From NCBI GenBank assembly GCA_964020085.1, contig OZ026603.1, positions 25,462,889 to 25,526,888 of the forward strand: 64,000 bases of DNA, given 5' to 3'. Source of the stretch: Micromussa lordhowensis (taxonomy: Eukaryota; Cnidaria; Anthozoa; Scleractinia; Lobophylliidae). Below are positions 1 to 12,900 of the stretch, piece after piece (positions within the stretch are counted from its first letter, which is position 1; every line of letters starts with the position of its first letter). A model generated the notes under the pieces. It made no database searches. It was given only the letters and a program-made list of their open reading frames with translations, and was not told the origin of the DNA. Both the position numbers and the translations under genes were made by a program.

Positions 1-226
1 GCTTACTTGTGGTTACATCGTGGCTATGATGGTCCCAGATGAATTGTAACAAATTAGCTCGTTGTGTGCCTCTGATGATATAATGAGGCAGTTTTAAATT
101 TACAATCCTCTTTTGAAGTTAAATGAACGGTATGGCGTTAATTTTTTTATACGCAGTTCTTGGTGTTCGATGATTAAGTAACCATGGAAGTACATTTTAC
201 TTTCATTTTCTAAGACGCTTGCGTTA

Positions 227-341
227 TTGCATATTTTTGCAATATTTTTAGCCATGCTGATATGTTGTATTTTTTTTTTATTAAATATCTTCATAACTTC
301 TTACGGGGATGCTGACGCTTGCTTTAACATCACAATAAACG
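227..341 (+). other. Possible hydrophobic exon, unassigned
   Basis: An open frame encodes a strongly hydrophobic stretch (MLICCIFFLLNIFITSYG) followed by a short Asp/Asn-rich segment, and ends in phase 1 at a good donor (GGTAAGTA near 341). A possible acceptor (tttttag) lies at 244-250. It could be a signal-peptide exon or a membrane segment of receptor A, but it lacks the basic stop-transfer residues seen in the TM exons of B and C, and no phase-1 to phase-2 linker exon was found to join it to 1150. Left unassigned. Confidence 0.25.
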
Positions 342-1149
342 GTAAGTATATAAATTTGCTACTTATGTCATGTTCTATGGTTAATTTTTGTTCTCATGAA
401 TTTGTTTTTGTTTGTGTGTGTGCCGCTGGTATTGTAACTAATCTGCTCTTTCTTTGCTGTAATAAAAACCTGCGATAATCTTGGATCCAGGTCTCACTCT
501 GGATGGGACGCAAAAAGGTGTAGGATTTGGGAAAACGTCAACTGACATTTTCAAGTTACAAAATGCTTACCACAAAGTAAAGTTGGAGGAAAAAAAAAAC
601 AAACAAACAATAATTAACTTATTCACCGACACTGAGGTGAATAATTGTTTTAGTATATACCACACAAGCTGAATAACTAGCGGACCAAAGAGTACATGTA
701 ATATAATATACCGACAATATACCGACAAAGCGAAACAAGAAGCCATTTTGTTTTTCTTCGGCTGTTCCGTGGTGAATAGTACTTGGCTACTCACCTCCGA
801 GCTAGCCAATCAGCGTGCACGAAAAGTACTATTCACTTGTGTGGTACATACTAAAAACGGCTATTATTACATTTAGTAAAAGAGTATATCAGAACCTAGA
901 GACCGAGGAAGCTATGAGACAATAGATATACTAGAATCGCCTTTAATTCGCTGAATGATATCCTAGCCCTTTTGAGACTAATACGGGCACAATTTGTTAA
1001 TTGAGCACATTCAGTTGGTATGACTAGAGCTCAATTTTTCAGTACGATATTTGCCACACTTAGTAAATCGACACGCTTCATAATTTTAGTAAATAAAGGC
1101 ATCTGGTAATGTAAGATGTCAATCTATCATTGTCATGACAATGTTTTAG

Positions 1150-1831
1150 ATCACGCGGTGAAGTCCAAAGTCGTGTCCGTTGCACTTACAAGAAACCTTC
1201 AAGCCCAGGACAACAGTCAGTTGAACACGGAGGACACCTGGAGAGCTCTGCTGCAGAAGTCACAATACATGTAACACTGTCGCGAACTGATGTGGGTCTG
1301 GACACTTATGAAACCATTGGAGACAAAGAAGGGCCCACTTATGCTAATCTTAAACAGACCAGCAGGAAGTCTCAGACCCATAAAGAAGAGGCTTTAACCC
1401 ACGAGGATGGAACAGCAAAGCAAAAGCAATCTAAAGATGGATATTGTATGCCATTGGAGAGCTCACCACTGGATGCTACAAACAACAAGCTTGAGGCGCA
1501 TGGAGTGGTGGATGTTAAAACTGCGGGAAAACAGGAAAATAGAGATCACGTTTACGCGGTTGTTCAAAAAGATAACAAAGGTAGAGACTCTGCGGCGAGT
1601 TTCCATGCCACAGCACCTTGCTCGAAACGTTTGGAGCCTGCGATTCGCCCGAATTCAGCTGCTGAACCTGTGAATCGCACGTCCTGCGCGGATCCGGCAA
1701 ATCACTCAGATGTGAGATGCTTTTCCGTGAAGCCTGTCAATCACTCGCAAGACGCACTCTCAGGAGACGGGAAAAAAGATCAATTGTATGCCGTTGTCGA
1801 CAAGGGAAACAAGAAAACGAGACCACCTCAG
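1150..1831 (+). CDS. Receptor A penultimate tail exon
   Basis: The open frame runs from an upstream TGA at 1136, and the acceptor ag at 1148-1149 restores a clean start. About 227 residues, hydrophilic, Lys/Glu/Ser rich, with no signal peptide or TM segment. It contains TYETI and TYANL near residues 50-60, then VYAVV and LYAVV, each followed by a Lys/Asp-rich stretch. Between the last two lies a degenerate repeat built on PVNRT, PANHS and PVNHS. It is much longer than the equivalent exons of B (166 nt) and C (151 nt). The VYAVV/LYAVV segments match EYAVV in B. Confidence 0.7.
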
Positions 1832-4068
1832 GTTTGTTTGTTAGGTTTGTGTTTGTTTATCCGGTTTTTTTCATTTCTTAGAATCAAGAACATCAACATC
1901 ATCAACCGAGGTTTCCCAGACAAATATGCATAGTGTCAAGGAGCTCCCCTGTATAAACTACGATTTGTGGATACGTTGCGTGATGGCGCCAGTTTCCGCA
2001 GGCTCGCAAGTTTTACAAAAAGCTAATTTGTAAAAGTCTATTTTTTTAAGTACATAGCTGGAAGCACAAAGATAAGCAATACTTTTGCAATTGCGTGCTC
2101 GTTTTGCGTAAATAAACTCCGTGCGACTGATTCACGTATTTCCCCTGATGAATATAGTAGACAGTATTTATTATCTTCAGTTCAAAGCATTTACTAAGTA
2201 TTTACATTGCCGGTCCTTGGTTCGGGCTCACTCTTATGGAGCTTTCCTTCAGAGTACCAATGTTCCACCGAATATACACTGAGCCATCTATCGCAACTGG
2301 AACTAATCAACACACGCGATCAAAATACAGGGAGGCGATTCAAAGTCGTCCTCGTGAACATCTAAAATAAACAATGACATTTCCCTCAGATTTTGATAAA
2401 AGCTACCGTCGAAGGTAAGCATCAAAATCCAACGCTGAGAGCACGAAATAGCGAAGCCTACGGCGACCTATTGGAAAAAAAGATCAAGAGCAAAGACGAA
2501 CTTACATGCCGGCCTGCTCACATGTTCGTCACATGTCTTATCACATGTCTCAGTAACGATACCAGTTTACTGTCCGTGACTTGCCCCTGCAAAAAGCAAG
2601 CGGGTGGGCCATACAGGATAACCGTGTATAGGGGGAACCAACTTTGAAAGTCACAGGGAAAAGTTAGGCTTGCGCCCCGGGGGGGGGGGGGTATACTTAA
2701 CACAGTTTTTAATACGGGGAGGCTCCGCCCCGAGGTCCAACCCCTTACCCTTTTATATACCATTTTGGCAGAAAAGGTACCCCTTTTATATACCTTAATT
2801 GAGAAAGGGTACCCCTTTCACATACCTTCTTTAGAACACTGCACCCCCTTTCTAAACCGTTGTAATCAAGCCAATGAACAATATTACGGGAGAATATCAA
2901 GTGTTACTAGAAGAAATGTTTACTCGGAAATGTTTACACGTATAGTACGGAGCTAAATGATGTCCCGTGAACAGTGGGCCCTTCATGTACGATAATGGAC
3001 GACGCTTGCTAGCAAATCGTTAGACTTGCACCTTCATTGGACTTAATGATGTCCTTCGGCAGACTTCCTTTAGACAGCAGTTATGGAACGCTGGTCGGTT
3101 GGCTCCCTCTCAGACTGAGTCACCACGCGAACTGAAATTCAGAGGAGTGTAACCTGGGCTATACTTAGCACCGACTGACAAGGGGAGGGAGGGGTGCGGG
3201 GGGTACCGATGAATAATGAAAACAAAAAAACTTGAAGAATAAACGAAGCATGCAGCAAGAAGTCCTCTACACTTTACACTAGGTAAGACTTACAAGCTGC
3301 TGCCATAAGGAAAGCAAAAGGTTTAATAAATAAATAAATAGATTAGAAAGAGAAATCAATAAACACCGCTAGATGTCATTAACACTGTTTTCATAAATCC
3401 AGACATATATTTCAACGGATTAATAAAATTGAACAATTCCTGATTTAACGAAAGGAGGGTGAAATTAGTCTTCCTGGCCTCAAAAGGCATACGGGAGAGT
3501 TATCCCCTTTTATTTGCGCTACGATAAGCCTTGTGGAAAGCTAGCTCTAGGACAGAATTGTATCAAGATTATCAGCGACAAGTCAAATTCTGTAGCCACG
3601 TTTTTGCGAATCCAGACAGATATATACCTCAACTTTGTGAAATCCCTACCCTTTTATATACCTGAATTCTGAAAAAGGTACCCCTTTCGGGCGGAGCCTC
3701 CCCGTATAGGCCATTATAGGGAGTAACCCCCCCCCCCCCGGGGGGGCTTGAATTACACTACGTGAACGCAATAAGTATTAAAGGACATCCCTCTAGCTGC
3801 CTTTGTTGTTGTTGTTTTTACTTCTGATATATTTTTTATTGCTGATCTTTTCTTTCCAATAATGAACACTTTGCTTCATACACAGAAGCCTTCCCCTTAC
3901 CGTGGACTTGTCTACGCTGACCTAAACCACTCCACAACAAGCAATACGGGACCAGTTAAAAGAGAGTTTCCGACGGTCTACGCCGACATCGATTACGTCA
4001 AGACAGACGCAAGATCAAAATTACCAGAGGAAAATTTGGATCAGACAACGGAGTGTGATGATCCGTAG
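1150..4068 (+). CDS. Receptor A, cytoplasmic tail with tyrosine motifs (3' part of gene)
   Basis: Two exons encode the intracellular tail of a membrane receptor: 1150-1831 (enters in phase 2 after a tttag acceptor, leaves in phase 0 at a GT donor) and 3886-4068 (phase 0, ends TAG). The same exon/phase pattern (2-0, then 0-stop) is seen in receptors B and C downstream, which is the main reason to call it a paralogue. Tyrosine motifs in order are TYETI, TYANL, VYAVV, LYAVV, LVYADL and TVYADI. LVYADL fits the ITIM consensus and TVYADI the ITSM consensus, both known to recruit SH2 proteins such as SHP-type phosphatases once phosphorylated. No convincing TM or ectodomain exon was found between 1 and 1149, so the 5' part is probably off the window. 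The intron 1832-3885 contains a G-tract-ended MITE. Function is inferred from motifs only. Confidence 0.7.
2678..3748. mobile_element. MITE-like element with poly-G/poly-C ends, copy 1
   Basis: About 1.07 kb in the last intron of receptor A. The left end is a run of G (2679-2691), the right end a run of C then G (3727-3747). Inside them are inverted arms: ACGGGGAGGCTCCGCCC at about 2714 matches the complement of GGGCGGAGCCTCCCCGT at 3690, followed on both sides by copies of AAAGGGGTACC and CCCTTTTATATACC. A second copy lies at 31756-32147. No transposase was seen. The target duplication is unclear. Confidence 0.6.
3886..4068 (+). CDS. Receptor A terminal exon with ITIM and ITSM
   Basis: Acceptor acacag at 3880-3885; phase 0 frame of 60 residues to TAG at 4066-4068. 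Contains LVYADL (ITIM fit) and TVYADI (ITSM fit) 22 residues apart, then DYVKT and an acidic C terminus. The terminal exon of B has the same order, LVYAQL then TVYADV, with similar spacing, supporting common descent. Confidence 0.72.
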   Translation, partial: KPSPYRGLVYADLNHSTTSNTGPVKREFPTVYADIDYVKTDARSKLPEENLDQTTECDDP

Positions 4069-5821
4069 CAGAGTAACCGTTGTGGTTAGCCAATCTCTTA
4101 AAACACTAATGATTTGGCAATTAACGCTAGTGACACAGTTAAAAAAAGAAACGTTAAATTGCACAAACTCTGGTCAGTTGACTTCATTGTTTTTATTTGT
4201 AGTGGACCTAAGGAAAAATTACCATTAGGCATATTAGCCCCGTCCACAATACGAAGGAGAAACGTGAAAACGCCGCTTTATTTCTACGGTTAGGTCTACC
4301 GTCCACCATCACTAAAACGGAACTTATCGAAAAGGCTCTTCAAAGGGAATTTTCGATAATCATGTGATTAACTTTAACCCTCGAGAGTGTACTCGAGGTT
4401 TCCTGCCACCAGTGATTGCTGCGTTTTCAAATTTCTCCGGCGTTGTGTGGACGGAAAATATATGATGCGTTTTCGGAGTGAAAACTCCGCCTTATGTTCA
4501 GGAACGCGGCTATTTGGCTACGGCTCACTTATTACGACAGGAAATTAGATACTTATTTTGTTTTTCCTTATTTTAAAAATCCATTTCTTCTTTTAATACC
4601 ACTTGCGTGGGGCAAAACTCGAATCGTGGAGAATCTCTCCGTAGGGCTCTGTAGCATGCCGTAAGATTAGGTCATCAATATGCGATTTTTAGCTGAAATC
4701 TTAGTCGTTTCTCTCCGGTTGGAGAAAGGCAAACGAGGCTAGCGGAAATTTAAAGAAGATTTCTTTTATTAGGCCTTAGTAAGAATAGAAGTCAACATGC
4801 CATGCAAACCTTGAACGCTGAGAACGTAGTCGAAAAAACTGGCCTCTGCGTTGTATCAATAAACTTGCCTGTATACCAATTTATTTTTACAATTTATATA
4901 TTTCAGTTTCTTTCAGTTTTTTTTTGTCAAGCGTGCGGCATAACCTTTGGCTTTAATTTGGCTCTTATCCTGTCTGTACTCACTTGCCAAGTTAATGACG
5001 ACACAGAACAAAACTGAATTCTAAAACGCGAATATGTGTAAGCAATTCTTGAAACTGTAATGAACCCGATAGCGAAACGCTCCATGACCGTTCCCACGTG
5101 GATGTCTAGCTGTGATAATCTCAATGTGTGAAAACGGTCGAGGAATTAGAATACCTTTCAAGTGAAAACGCTTACGAATTCAAATATTCAAAAGAATCCA
5201 GCGGCATTAATGAATCCGAGAAATATATATGCTGTTGTTTATACGTACTCGGCTAACTTAGTTAATTGGTGTATAATGTATAATTCCAACATTTTGTAAT
5301 TAAAAAGTGTATTGATGTGATTGATTTAACAGAGTTCCTGCTTATCCTTTGTCCGAACATGTATGGGGAACCTTCGCCATGCGCACAAAGGATTTTGACA
5401 TTTTTTTAATATTATATTTGATTATTTCAGTTTTTTGTTGTTGTTGTTTTTTTTTTAACCCTGACGACCCTCTCGAACTAAATCCTGATCCAGTCGCACG
5501 TACGTTTTATCGAGCTGACCCCGTGTTTTGCTTCATCCGCGTTGTGTGATCTTCTCAGAAACGGAACGCTTTTTCGCAATACTGGAAGAAACTTGTTTGA
5601 TCTGGCATTGTTTCTTATTTAGAATCCACTATATTGGGGTTCAGCAACGAGCTTTCTAAATATTTCATCGACCAGCCAATTTCCGCTTAAGCGTGACATA
5701 GTGTTTGACTTCCGCTGTTTCCACCCAAGTCACACCTCAAGTGACCGGAAGTTGCGTCGTTGTGAGTCGGCGACGCGGAACGACGTCGAAGCAAATCAGT
5801 CTTATATGTTTGTGGGTTTCG
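4069..5821. other. Intergenic region between receptors A and B
   Basis: No convincing coding exon. About 4200-4490 holds a dispersed repeat (see repeat entry). The last few hundred bases before 5822 are the presumed promoter and 5' UTR of receptor B; no clear TATA box or known operator could be picked out by eye. Confidence 0.5.
4230..4490. repeat. Dispersed repeat with GCTGCGTTTTC core
   Basis: A phrase of the form GCTGCGTTTTC, then AT-rich DNA, then TCCGGCG and TGTGGACG occurs near 4419-4455, 34010-34050 and 44258-44300, in intergenic and intronic positions near each receptor gene. It looks like an old interspersed element. No ORF. Confidence 0.45.
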
Positions 5822-5900
5822 ATGGCGATCAAGACGACGAATTTAGCGAAGCTGCCAGTTTGGATTATAGTGGCGATTCAAATCTTTCATTTCGGAGCGG
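5822..5900 (+). CDS. Receptor B exon 1, signal peptide
   Basis: ATG at 5822 opens a 79-nt exon ending in phase 1 at GGTAAGTG. The peptide has basic and polar residues then a hydrophobic core (LPVWIIVAIQIFHFGAG), a good signal-peptide shape. It has the same length (79 nt) and exit phase as the signal exons of C and D at 27929 and 44566, which supports it despite the 14.3-kb distance to the CTLD exon. A longer ORF in another frame overlaps it (5701-5904) but shows no family features. Confidence 0.6.
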
Positions 5901-8900
5901 GTAAGTGTGGCGAAGAACTGCTCGTTGTTTACCCAAGTATACGATTACAAGCTTCATATTAGTCCATGACGTGTGAATATCACTCAATTTTAAGGTAGTT
6001 GCACCAATTGTTATCTTTGGCCCACGATTCCGCGCTCAAAACTTGTAATAACTTACAATTCAGAGTACACATAGCATGTTCGATTAGCTATTTACCTCGG
6101 ATATCAATCATTTCATGCATTATGAAATTAGCTTTTCAGGAAAGGCTCACGCGATTTACATGAGAACAGGTTTTGACGAGGAAGTGAAACGAATATCACA
6201 TTGATCATACATGTACATGTACTTACCTTTTTACGAGTCAGCTTCTCGGCTGAACCCCCTCCTATCAACTCGTCTTACGTTCAACAATCATTATATCAAA
6301 AAGATCTTTTTATTGTGGTGACAGCGATCGGCATAAAAACAAGAACTGTTGTCTGCGTTCACAACTAGCGTGACCGTGACAAGGCAACTTCGGCTCGCAA
6401 GCAATGTGTAACGCAACGTTTTCACGTGGATCGTTCGAGCTCTTGCGGAACGCTTTCCCTACGGTAAGATAGCACAGTTACACATTCAGAATATGATAAT
6501 ATTTTTTTTCCGTCTGAGGCGGAATATTCTTATGTTTCTGCCGATTTTAGGCTGAAAATATTCTTGTGAATATTCCAAGATTTTGGCCCATAACATTTCT
6601 GTTTTCGAATGTAGGCGAAAGCCAGCCTTCATGCATTAAAACCTGACGTGACGCACATAACTTCTTGCAGAAATATTGTTAGCATCGAACATATAGCTAG
6701 TGCTGTCTTTTTATTGCTTTTTGGTTATTTGGCTAATTTTATACAGCTTAGTTAAAAACATAATTGTATTGCATTTACAATTTTTCAACACACAAAATTA
6801 TATTCTTTATATTCTCAGCCTCAGGTTTATTCTTCAAATATTCTTAAAATTTCGCAAATTTCATCCTCGATATTTATATTAACCTCTAAAATTCAGTTGT
6901 CGCTCCAAAATTGAACTTAATCGAGTTTGGTTCTCCTGTATGATACATTAGAGGAACTATGGAGCGAATCTGTTTTTGAACCCTGTCTTTACAGTGTAAT
7001 GTATGAGACTGAGTCAGACCTGTTGTAGATTTGTAATAAACTGTAACAACAATTATAAATGGTTCTAAGGGTCTTAGCAAAGATCTTTGCAATATCTTTG
7101 AAAGATCCTCATATGATCCTCAAGGATCTTGACGGATCCCAGCAAAGATCCTTTTGGGACCTTACCAAGGATTCTTGTAAGATCTTGATATAATCAAAGA
7201 TCCTTTTGGAATCCTCAAGGATCTTGAAGGATCTTACCAAAGATCCTTTTGGAATCTTACCAAGGATCCTTGCTTGATCTTGATAAAATCCTTGAAGATC
7301 CTGACGGATCTTAGCAAAGATCTTTGAAAGATCCTTACAAATGTTCCTCAAAGATCTTTGAAAGATCTTCACAGAATCCTCCTGTCAGGATTTTTTTTAA
7401 AGGATCCTAGCAAAGATCCTTGAAAGATCTTTCCATTAAAGATCTTTTAACCTCTTTGAAAGATCTTTAAAGATCTTTAAAGAATTCTTAAAAGATCCTT
7501 ATCTTTAAGGATCTTTGGCAGGTCCTTGAAGATCTATAAAGATCCTCAAAGATCCTGTCAGGATTTTCGCCAGGGTCTTACTAAAGGAGCGCGAGGGCCG
7601 TACTGAGGAATGTTGGCTCGAGGTCGTGGCAGTACGGACCTATTGTGGCACAGCGAGGTCGGTGGCGGCTCGAGCTAGCTACTAGGTTAGTAATTAATTA
7701 GTTTATTGAATGGCACTCGGGTCATGATTGTTTGTTTTCTGTTAAACGCACTTCCGGTCAATTGAATTGAAAGGGCTACTTCTGTAACGCGAGTTTGAAA
7801 ACAGATCGCGCTTCTCAATTAGTACAGTTCTCGATTTTTCAAACTCACTGTCCTTGAGTATGTTCAATGGATATTTCTTCTCAGTTAAGTTTCGCTCTAT
7901 ACTGCGCTGAAAACAGGAAATTGTTGCTGCCCTCATACTCTTTTCCTCTTTTCCTGCGTGTGTTCATAAAAAAAAAAAATAGACAAAAGAAGGTCAAGCT
8001 CCGACGCAGGTAAGCTTTCAATTCTTTCATTTGCCATTCCATTAGCTTCCATGTAGCGGAGAAGAGTGTTCATATCGGTAGCCGTCTTCTTATTTGTGTT
8101 TGCACTTTTCTGTTTGTCTATGGCCTCCTGACTTTCGCTGATGCCTGTTTCAGTTTCTCTATCAGACTTATAATAATAAAATTCGCTTAGTGAATATTCG
8201 TCTTCGCCGTCCATGTTTTAAGCTCTGTAAAGTATCAATCTTTTGGGTAGTTTCTTTGCGAAGAATGATAGTCTTAACACGTTTTCTTTATGTGGTTTTA
8301 GTGAATTTGCCGGCTTTCGAACACCCTCCCCCCCCCCCCAAAAAAAAAAAAAAAAAAGTACACAGCTTAGTGGAAACGGTCCGTATGGCGAAATCTCAAC
8401 CAAGAAAGAACCAATCTAGCCTGCGAAGAACTTGCTCGCAGACCGCTAAAACCAATCAGAACGCTCGGATCTACCTCAAGACTACCTTGCCATATTATAA
8501 ATTCTTGTAAAAAATAGAGAGCGTAAAAATACTTTATACACCCTAACCCGCACTCATGTCTTCAGACAAAGGATTTTTCACATAGTTGTGAGGCTAAGGA
8601 TATGTAAGTAATTTTGTTATTCAAATTTTAGGCGCCACTTATGCAAAGGGCTATAGCGTATGACATTGCATTTGATGTCTAGATGGTGTCACAGTAATTT
8701 TAGAGTCAGCCTACACTGATTAAAGCCTGGTATGACGCACAGACCTTCTTGCAGAAATGTTATTATCATCCTACATACGGCTAGTGCTGTTTTGTTGCTT
8801 TTTGGCTAGTTTTGCTGTTTAGAGAATGGAAGAATTTCATATAGTCTAGTCAAAACATTTAGAAAATAACGCAAAGCAAATACACACGCTGATTGGTTAA

Positions 8901-9066
8901 AAACCGTGTCTCTATAACTCGATAGAAACGCAGAACTAGCACGAGCTGTTGACATAATGACGGCGCGAACAAAGAGACTTTGCAGTAAACAAGTTGTTTT
9001 TCTTTTTCTTCGTCGCGGTATTTTCTAAAAGAAATAGAAAACATGTTCTCCGTGTTCCTGCGGCTC

Positions 9067-9097
<31 letters not shown>

Positions 9098-9930
9098 CTT
9101 TCACTAGTGTTTCTATAACTCGATAGAAACACGGCACATGTTTTCTATTTCTTAAATACATTACTTGCAAAAGGTTCGGACGTTAAAATTTCGGACGTTT
9201 TATTTCGGACGATTAATTTTCGGACACATTTTCCCTCTTTTCGGACAATTTTCGGACAAAAATTCGGGCACTGCCCTAAAACATGCCTAAAGTACTGATT
9301 TACGACTCAAAAACATGAATTAGACTGAAATAAAATCGGTGAAAATGATAGTTTTACTCTACCTTCAAGGTTTTACAGCCGGATACAGCAACGAGAAAAT
9401 AACACGAACTCAATCTATGTTTTTGTCTTTCATAAAAGAAACAATATCTTCCTTTCCAGTGATAAAAAGAACGACTGAGCAAAGCCGCCTAATCCGAATT
9501 CTAGCCATACCATGTATATTGGCTTAGAATATGTGATGCCTTCACCCAGAAAGTACTTTTAAAGTTTTATACTATACTGTAAAAATTTCGGACGGTTTTA
9601 TTTTCGGACACTATTTTTGTCGGAAATTTTTTTTGCAAGTAATGTAATTGATTGTGTTTTGTTTCAACACACAAAATTATCTTATTTCAAAATCTCCGCC
9701 CTTCTTAAAATTTCGCCAATTTTAGCCTCGATATTCTGATAAAATATATTCCTATAAAAAAACTGTGGTAGAACTAACTTTTTGCATCCTACAATGGGGC
9801 ACTAAAGTCTTAGGACAATTAACACGATATGCCTTTCTTTCTCCCCCTTTCCCCCCTGCCCCCAAGCAATGTCGCAGTTTGTGCAGCCCTGTACACTTTA
9901 GCCTGTCCTCTATGAAAGGGTTTCTTCATC

Positions 9931-9966
<36 letters not shown>

Positions 9967-12900
9967 TCGGTAATCGGCATCAACGTGTTTAGAGAAGTGC
10001 ATATTATGCTACATCCAATTATTACATAAGTTAAGGATCTGGAAACAAAGTTTTCTAGAACCGTTCCAAGGATTTTAGTCTCCATTGTAGCTATAGGGAT
10101 GTGACTAGTAACCCCGATCGAAGTAAGCATGAGGGGAACATTATTACGGTATTGGACAATTTTTCTTGCGGTATTTCGGTAATTTTAATCTCGAAATGTG
10201 GTATTGTGGTTTTAGAAAGTATCCTTCAAGTCCTCTACCGTTTTCCGAGCCTTTCCCAGTTTCCGATTGGACATTCCCAATGAAACGTAGCTCTCGTGGC
10301 AACGGAAAAATGCAATTCCTTGAGACGCAATCGGAAAAGGTTAAGTTATTTTTTTATTTATTAGTAGCCAACACGCCAATGGATTTTACTTATTTTGATT
10401 ATGTTGCCTAAATGGAAAATTACCTGACTTAACGTTCATTATCAAATTCTGAATTTCTATATCTGCTCAAAACTTAACATACAGAGTTGTTGCTTTAGAC
10501 TAAATGACCGGCAATCAAATCTTTTTCTATAGGCTACGTTCTTCGTTTTTCTTCTGCTGGTCAATTAGCCTTATTTAATTTAAGGCCTTGACCGGCTGCC
10601 GGTTATAAAGTACAGCTTGTAGTGCTTAAAAGCAGTGCAAGTTGTATTTCGCGACATTCATACAGATGATTGGGTTCGCTAGGACCCATGGTCGTAACAT
10701 GGCGTGCTGACTGTAAGCCTGATTGAAGTTGTTGTTGTTATCCATGTTTATCTTTGTTATTAATCGGCCATCACCAAATTTGGCAACGAGAATGATGTTC
10801 CAAAGTGGTCCGTGATTAAATTCGTACAGAAGTTTTGTTCCTACAATCGAAATGCCATTGACTAAAACGACTGAACGACAAGCGGACGGATCGAGCACAT
10901 CGTCCACTAACGTTGATGGGGCGACTGTAAAACAAGTCTTGGAAGTCCGTGGCCTACCTTACTTCGACCCTAAGGGAGAGCCGAGTTCACTGTCAGTTCG
11001 GAAGCAATGAAGCGAGCTTTCATTGCTGTTGCACTCAGGAGGTATGGAATTACAAGAAGTCTTCTATACTTCGGTGGTACCTGAAGATCACGAAACCCCC
11101 TTCAAGGATTGTTTAGCAGAGATCCAAAACTACAAAAGAAGTTTCTCGAGGAAGCTTTGGCTGTGTTACAAGAAACCGCAAGAATTCAGGAAGCCATCGA
11201 CACTCAGATGCAGTCTATAGAAAGTCATGAACTAGACAAGCTGGCTAACGTTGTAAAACATCACAAAGGAAAAAGGAGGCAATTAAAGGAAAGAAGTCTG
11301 AAAATAAGAAACGTGGAGATAAGAAATGTTAACGGTGTGATTGGGAAGACAAGAGTTGTCCAGCACTTGGAAAAGCGAGGGTCACTTTGCTGTTTGTTTT
11401 AAGTCTAAGAGGCCTAAGAATCGAAGTGGAACATACTGTACTGATCGGACAAATCAAGCTACAACGAAAACAGACGAAGATTGTTACGCTTTTGTTATCA
11501 AGGGTGGCAGTGACTCGAGTGGAGTTGTTGATCTGTGTGTTGGAGGTGTACTTATTGATTCTGGAGAAACATGTAACATTGTGGATCGTGCTACGTGGGA
11601 GAGTCTGAAACAAAAATGGGGTGAAATGCCTTTACCGGAGATGTCAAAAGAAGCTGTTTGCATATGGCCAAACCAAACCAGTTGGAATAGTTGGAATATT
11701 CGAAAGTGAAATTTATTGCGAGGAGTCTGGAAATATGTGTGTGGATTAATTCACTGATGTGTCTACCGGAAGTGGGTAGATTAAAAGATTGTCAGCTGAA
11801 ACTACATGTCCAGAAAGATGTTAAACCTGTTGCACAACCAGTCGGATATCCTCTAGTTTAAGAGACAAAGTTGACAAGAATTTGGATGAGCTCCTAAAAG
11901 AGAACATCATTGGAGGTACCCAGTGGTCCAACAGGGTGGGTCTTTCCACTTGCGGTAGTACCAAAACCAGATGGAGATATCCGCAACTGCAAAGACATGA
12001 GAAAAGCCAATAAAGCGAGTGTGAGGGAACGACATCCGATTCCCACGGTTGGGGAGGTTCTAAACGGGTCTAGGTCGTTTAGTAGATAAGACTTGAAATG
12101 GAGCTTCCACTAGGGGGAGCTTGATCAAGAATCACGTCGAAATACTACGTTCACTACCCACAGAGGTCTCTTTCAATACAAGAGGTTAATGTCTGGAATT
12201 ACCTTAGCTCCAGAGAAATACCAGAAGATTGTTAAAGAAACACTGGTGGGTTGTAAAGGAGTTGCAAATATTGCAGATGACCTAATCATCTATGGACGTG
12301 GAATTCAGGAACACGATGAGAACCTCTTAGCTGTCCTTCACCGTCTCAGAGAGTGTGGTCTGACTAAGTTTTAGTTTAGGCTTCCGAAATTACAGCGCTG
12401 ATTATATTACCGTGAACACCTAAAATATGTCTGGAATGTTTATTGTGTTGTAACCAATCACATGCGAGATCTTCACACCACAGAAACCACAGGCAACGAA
12501 CCGTTTCCTATCGGCCACGGAAGAAATTATTTTAGTTTTGTTTAAAGGGTACAAGCTGTTTTGTTAGGAATTTAAAACACCGCTGTTCCCCAAGATCAGC
12601 GCTGAGTACCAGTACATCGTTCGAGTTTAGAAAGAGAAACAAGCCAACGCGACACGACGACGACCAGCTTTCAACGGGCAGCGACATCACATGAAGATAA
12701 TAAATCAAAGTGCTCTGTGAGCAAACTCGTGAAGTGAACAAATTAGTTAAGAGATTTCTTGGATTATGTTTAATATTATCTGGTTTAGGGAATATTGTGG
12801 TTGATTTTCATTCTTAGAGTACGAGGAGTAGTTTAGTGTTCACTCGTAACGTACCAAAGAAAAAAGGTAATGGCTGGATAAGACGGCATTACAACTGAAA

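Noticed and set aside
5701..5904. 67-codon ORF DFRCFHPSH... overlapping receptor B exon 1
   Set aside because: No family similarity; the alternative frame gives a signal peptide of exactly the family length with a correct donor phase.
8859..9170. 103-codon minus-strand ORF with two YRVIET phrases
   Set aside because: Caused by a repeated CTATAACTCGATAGAAAC segment in repeat DNA; no domain.
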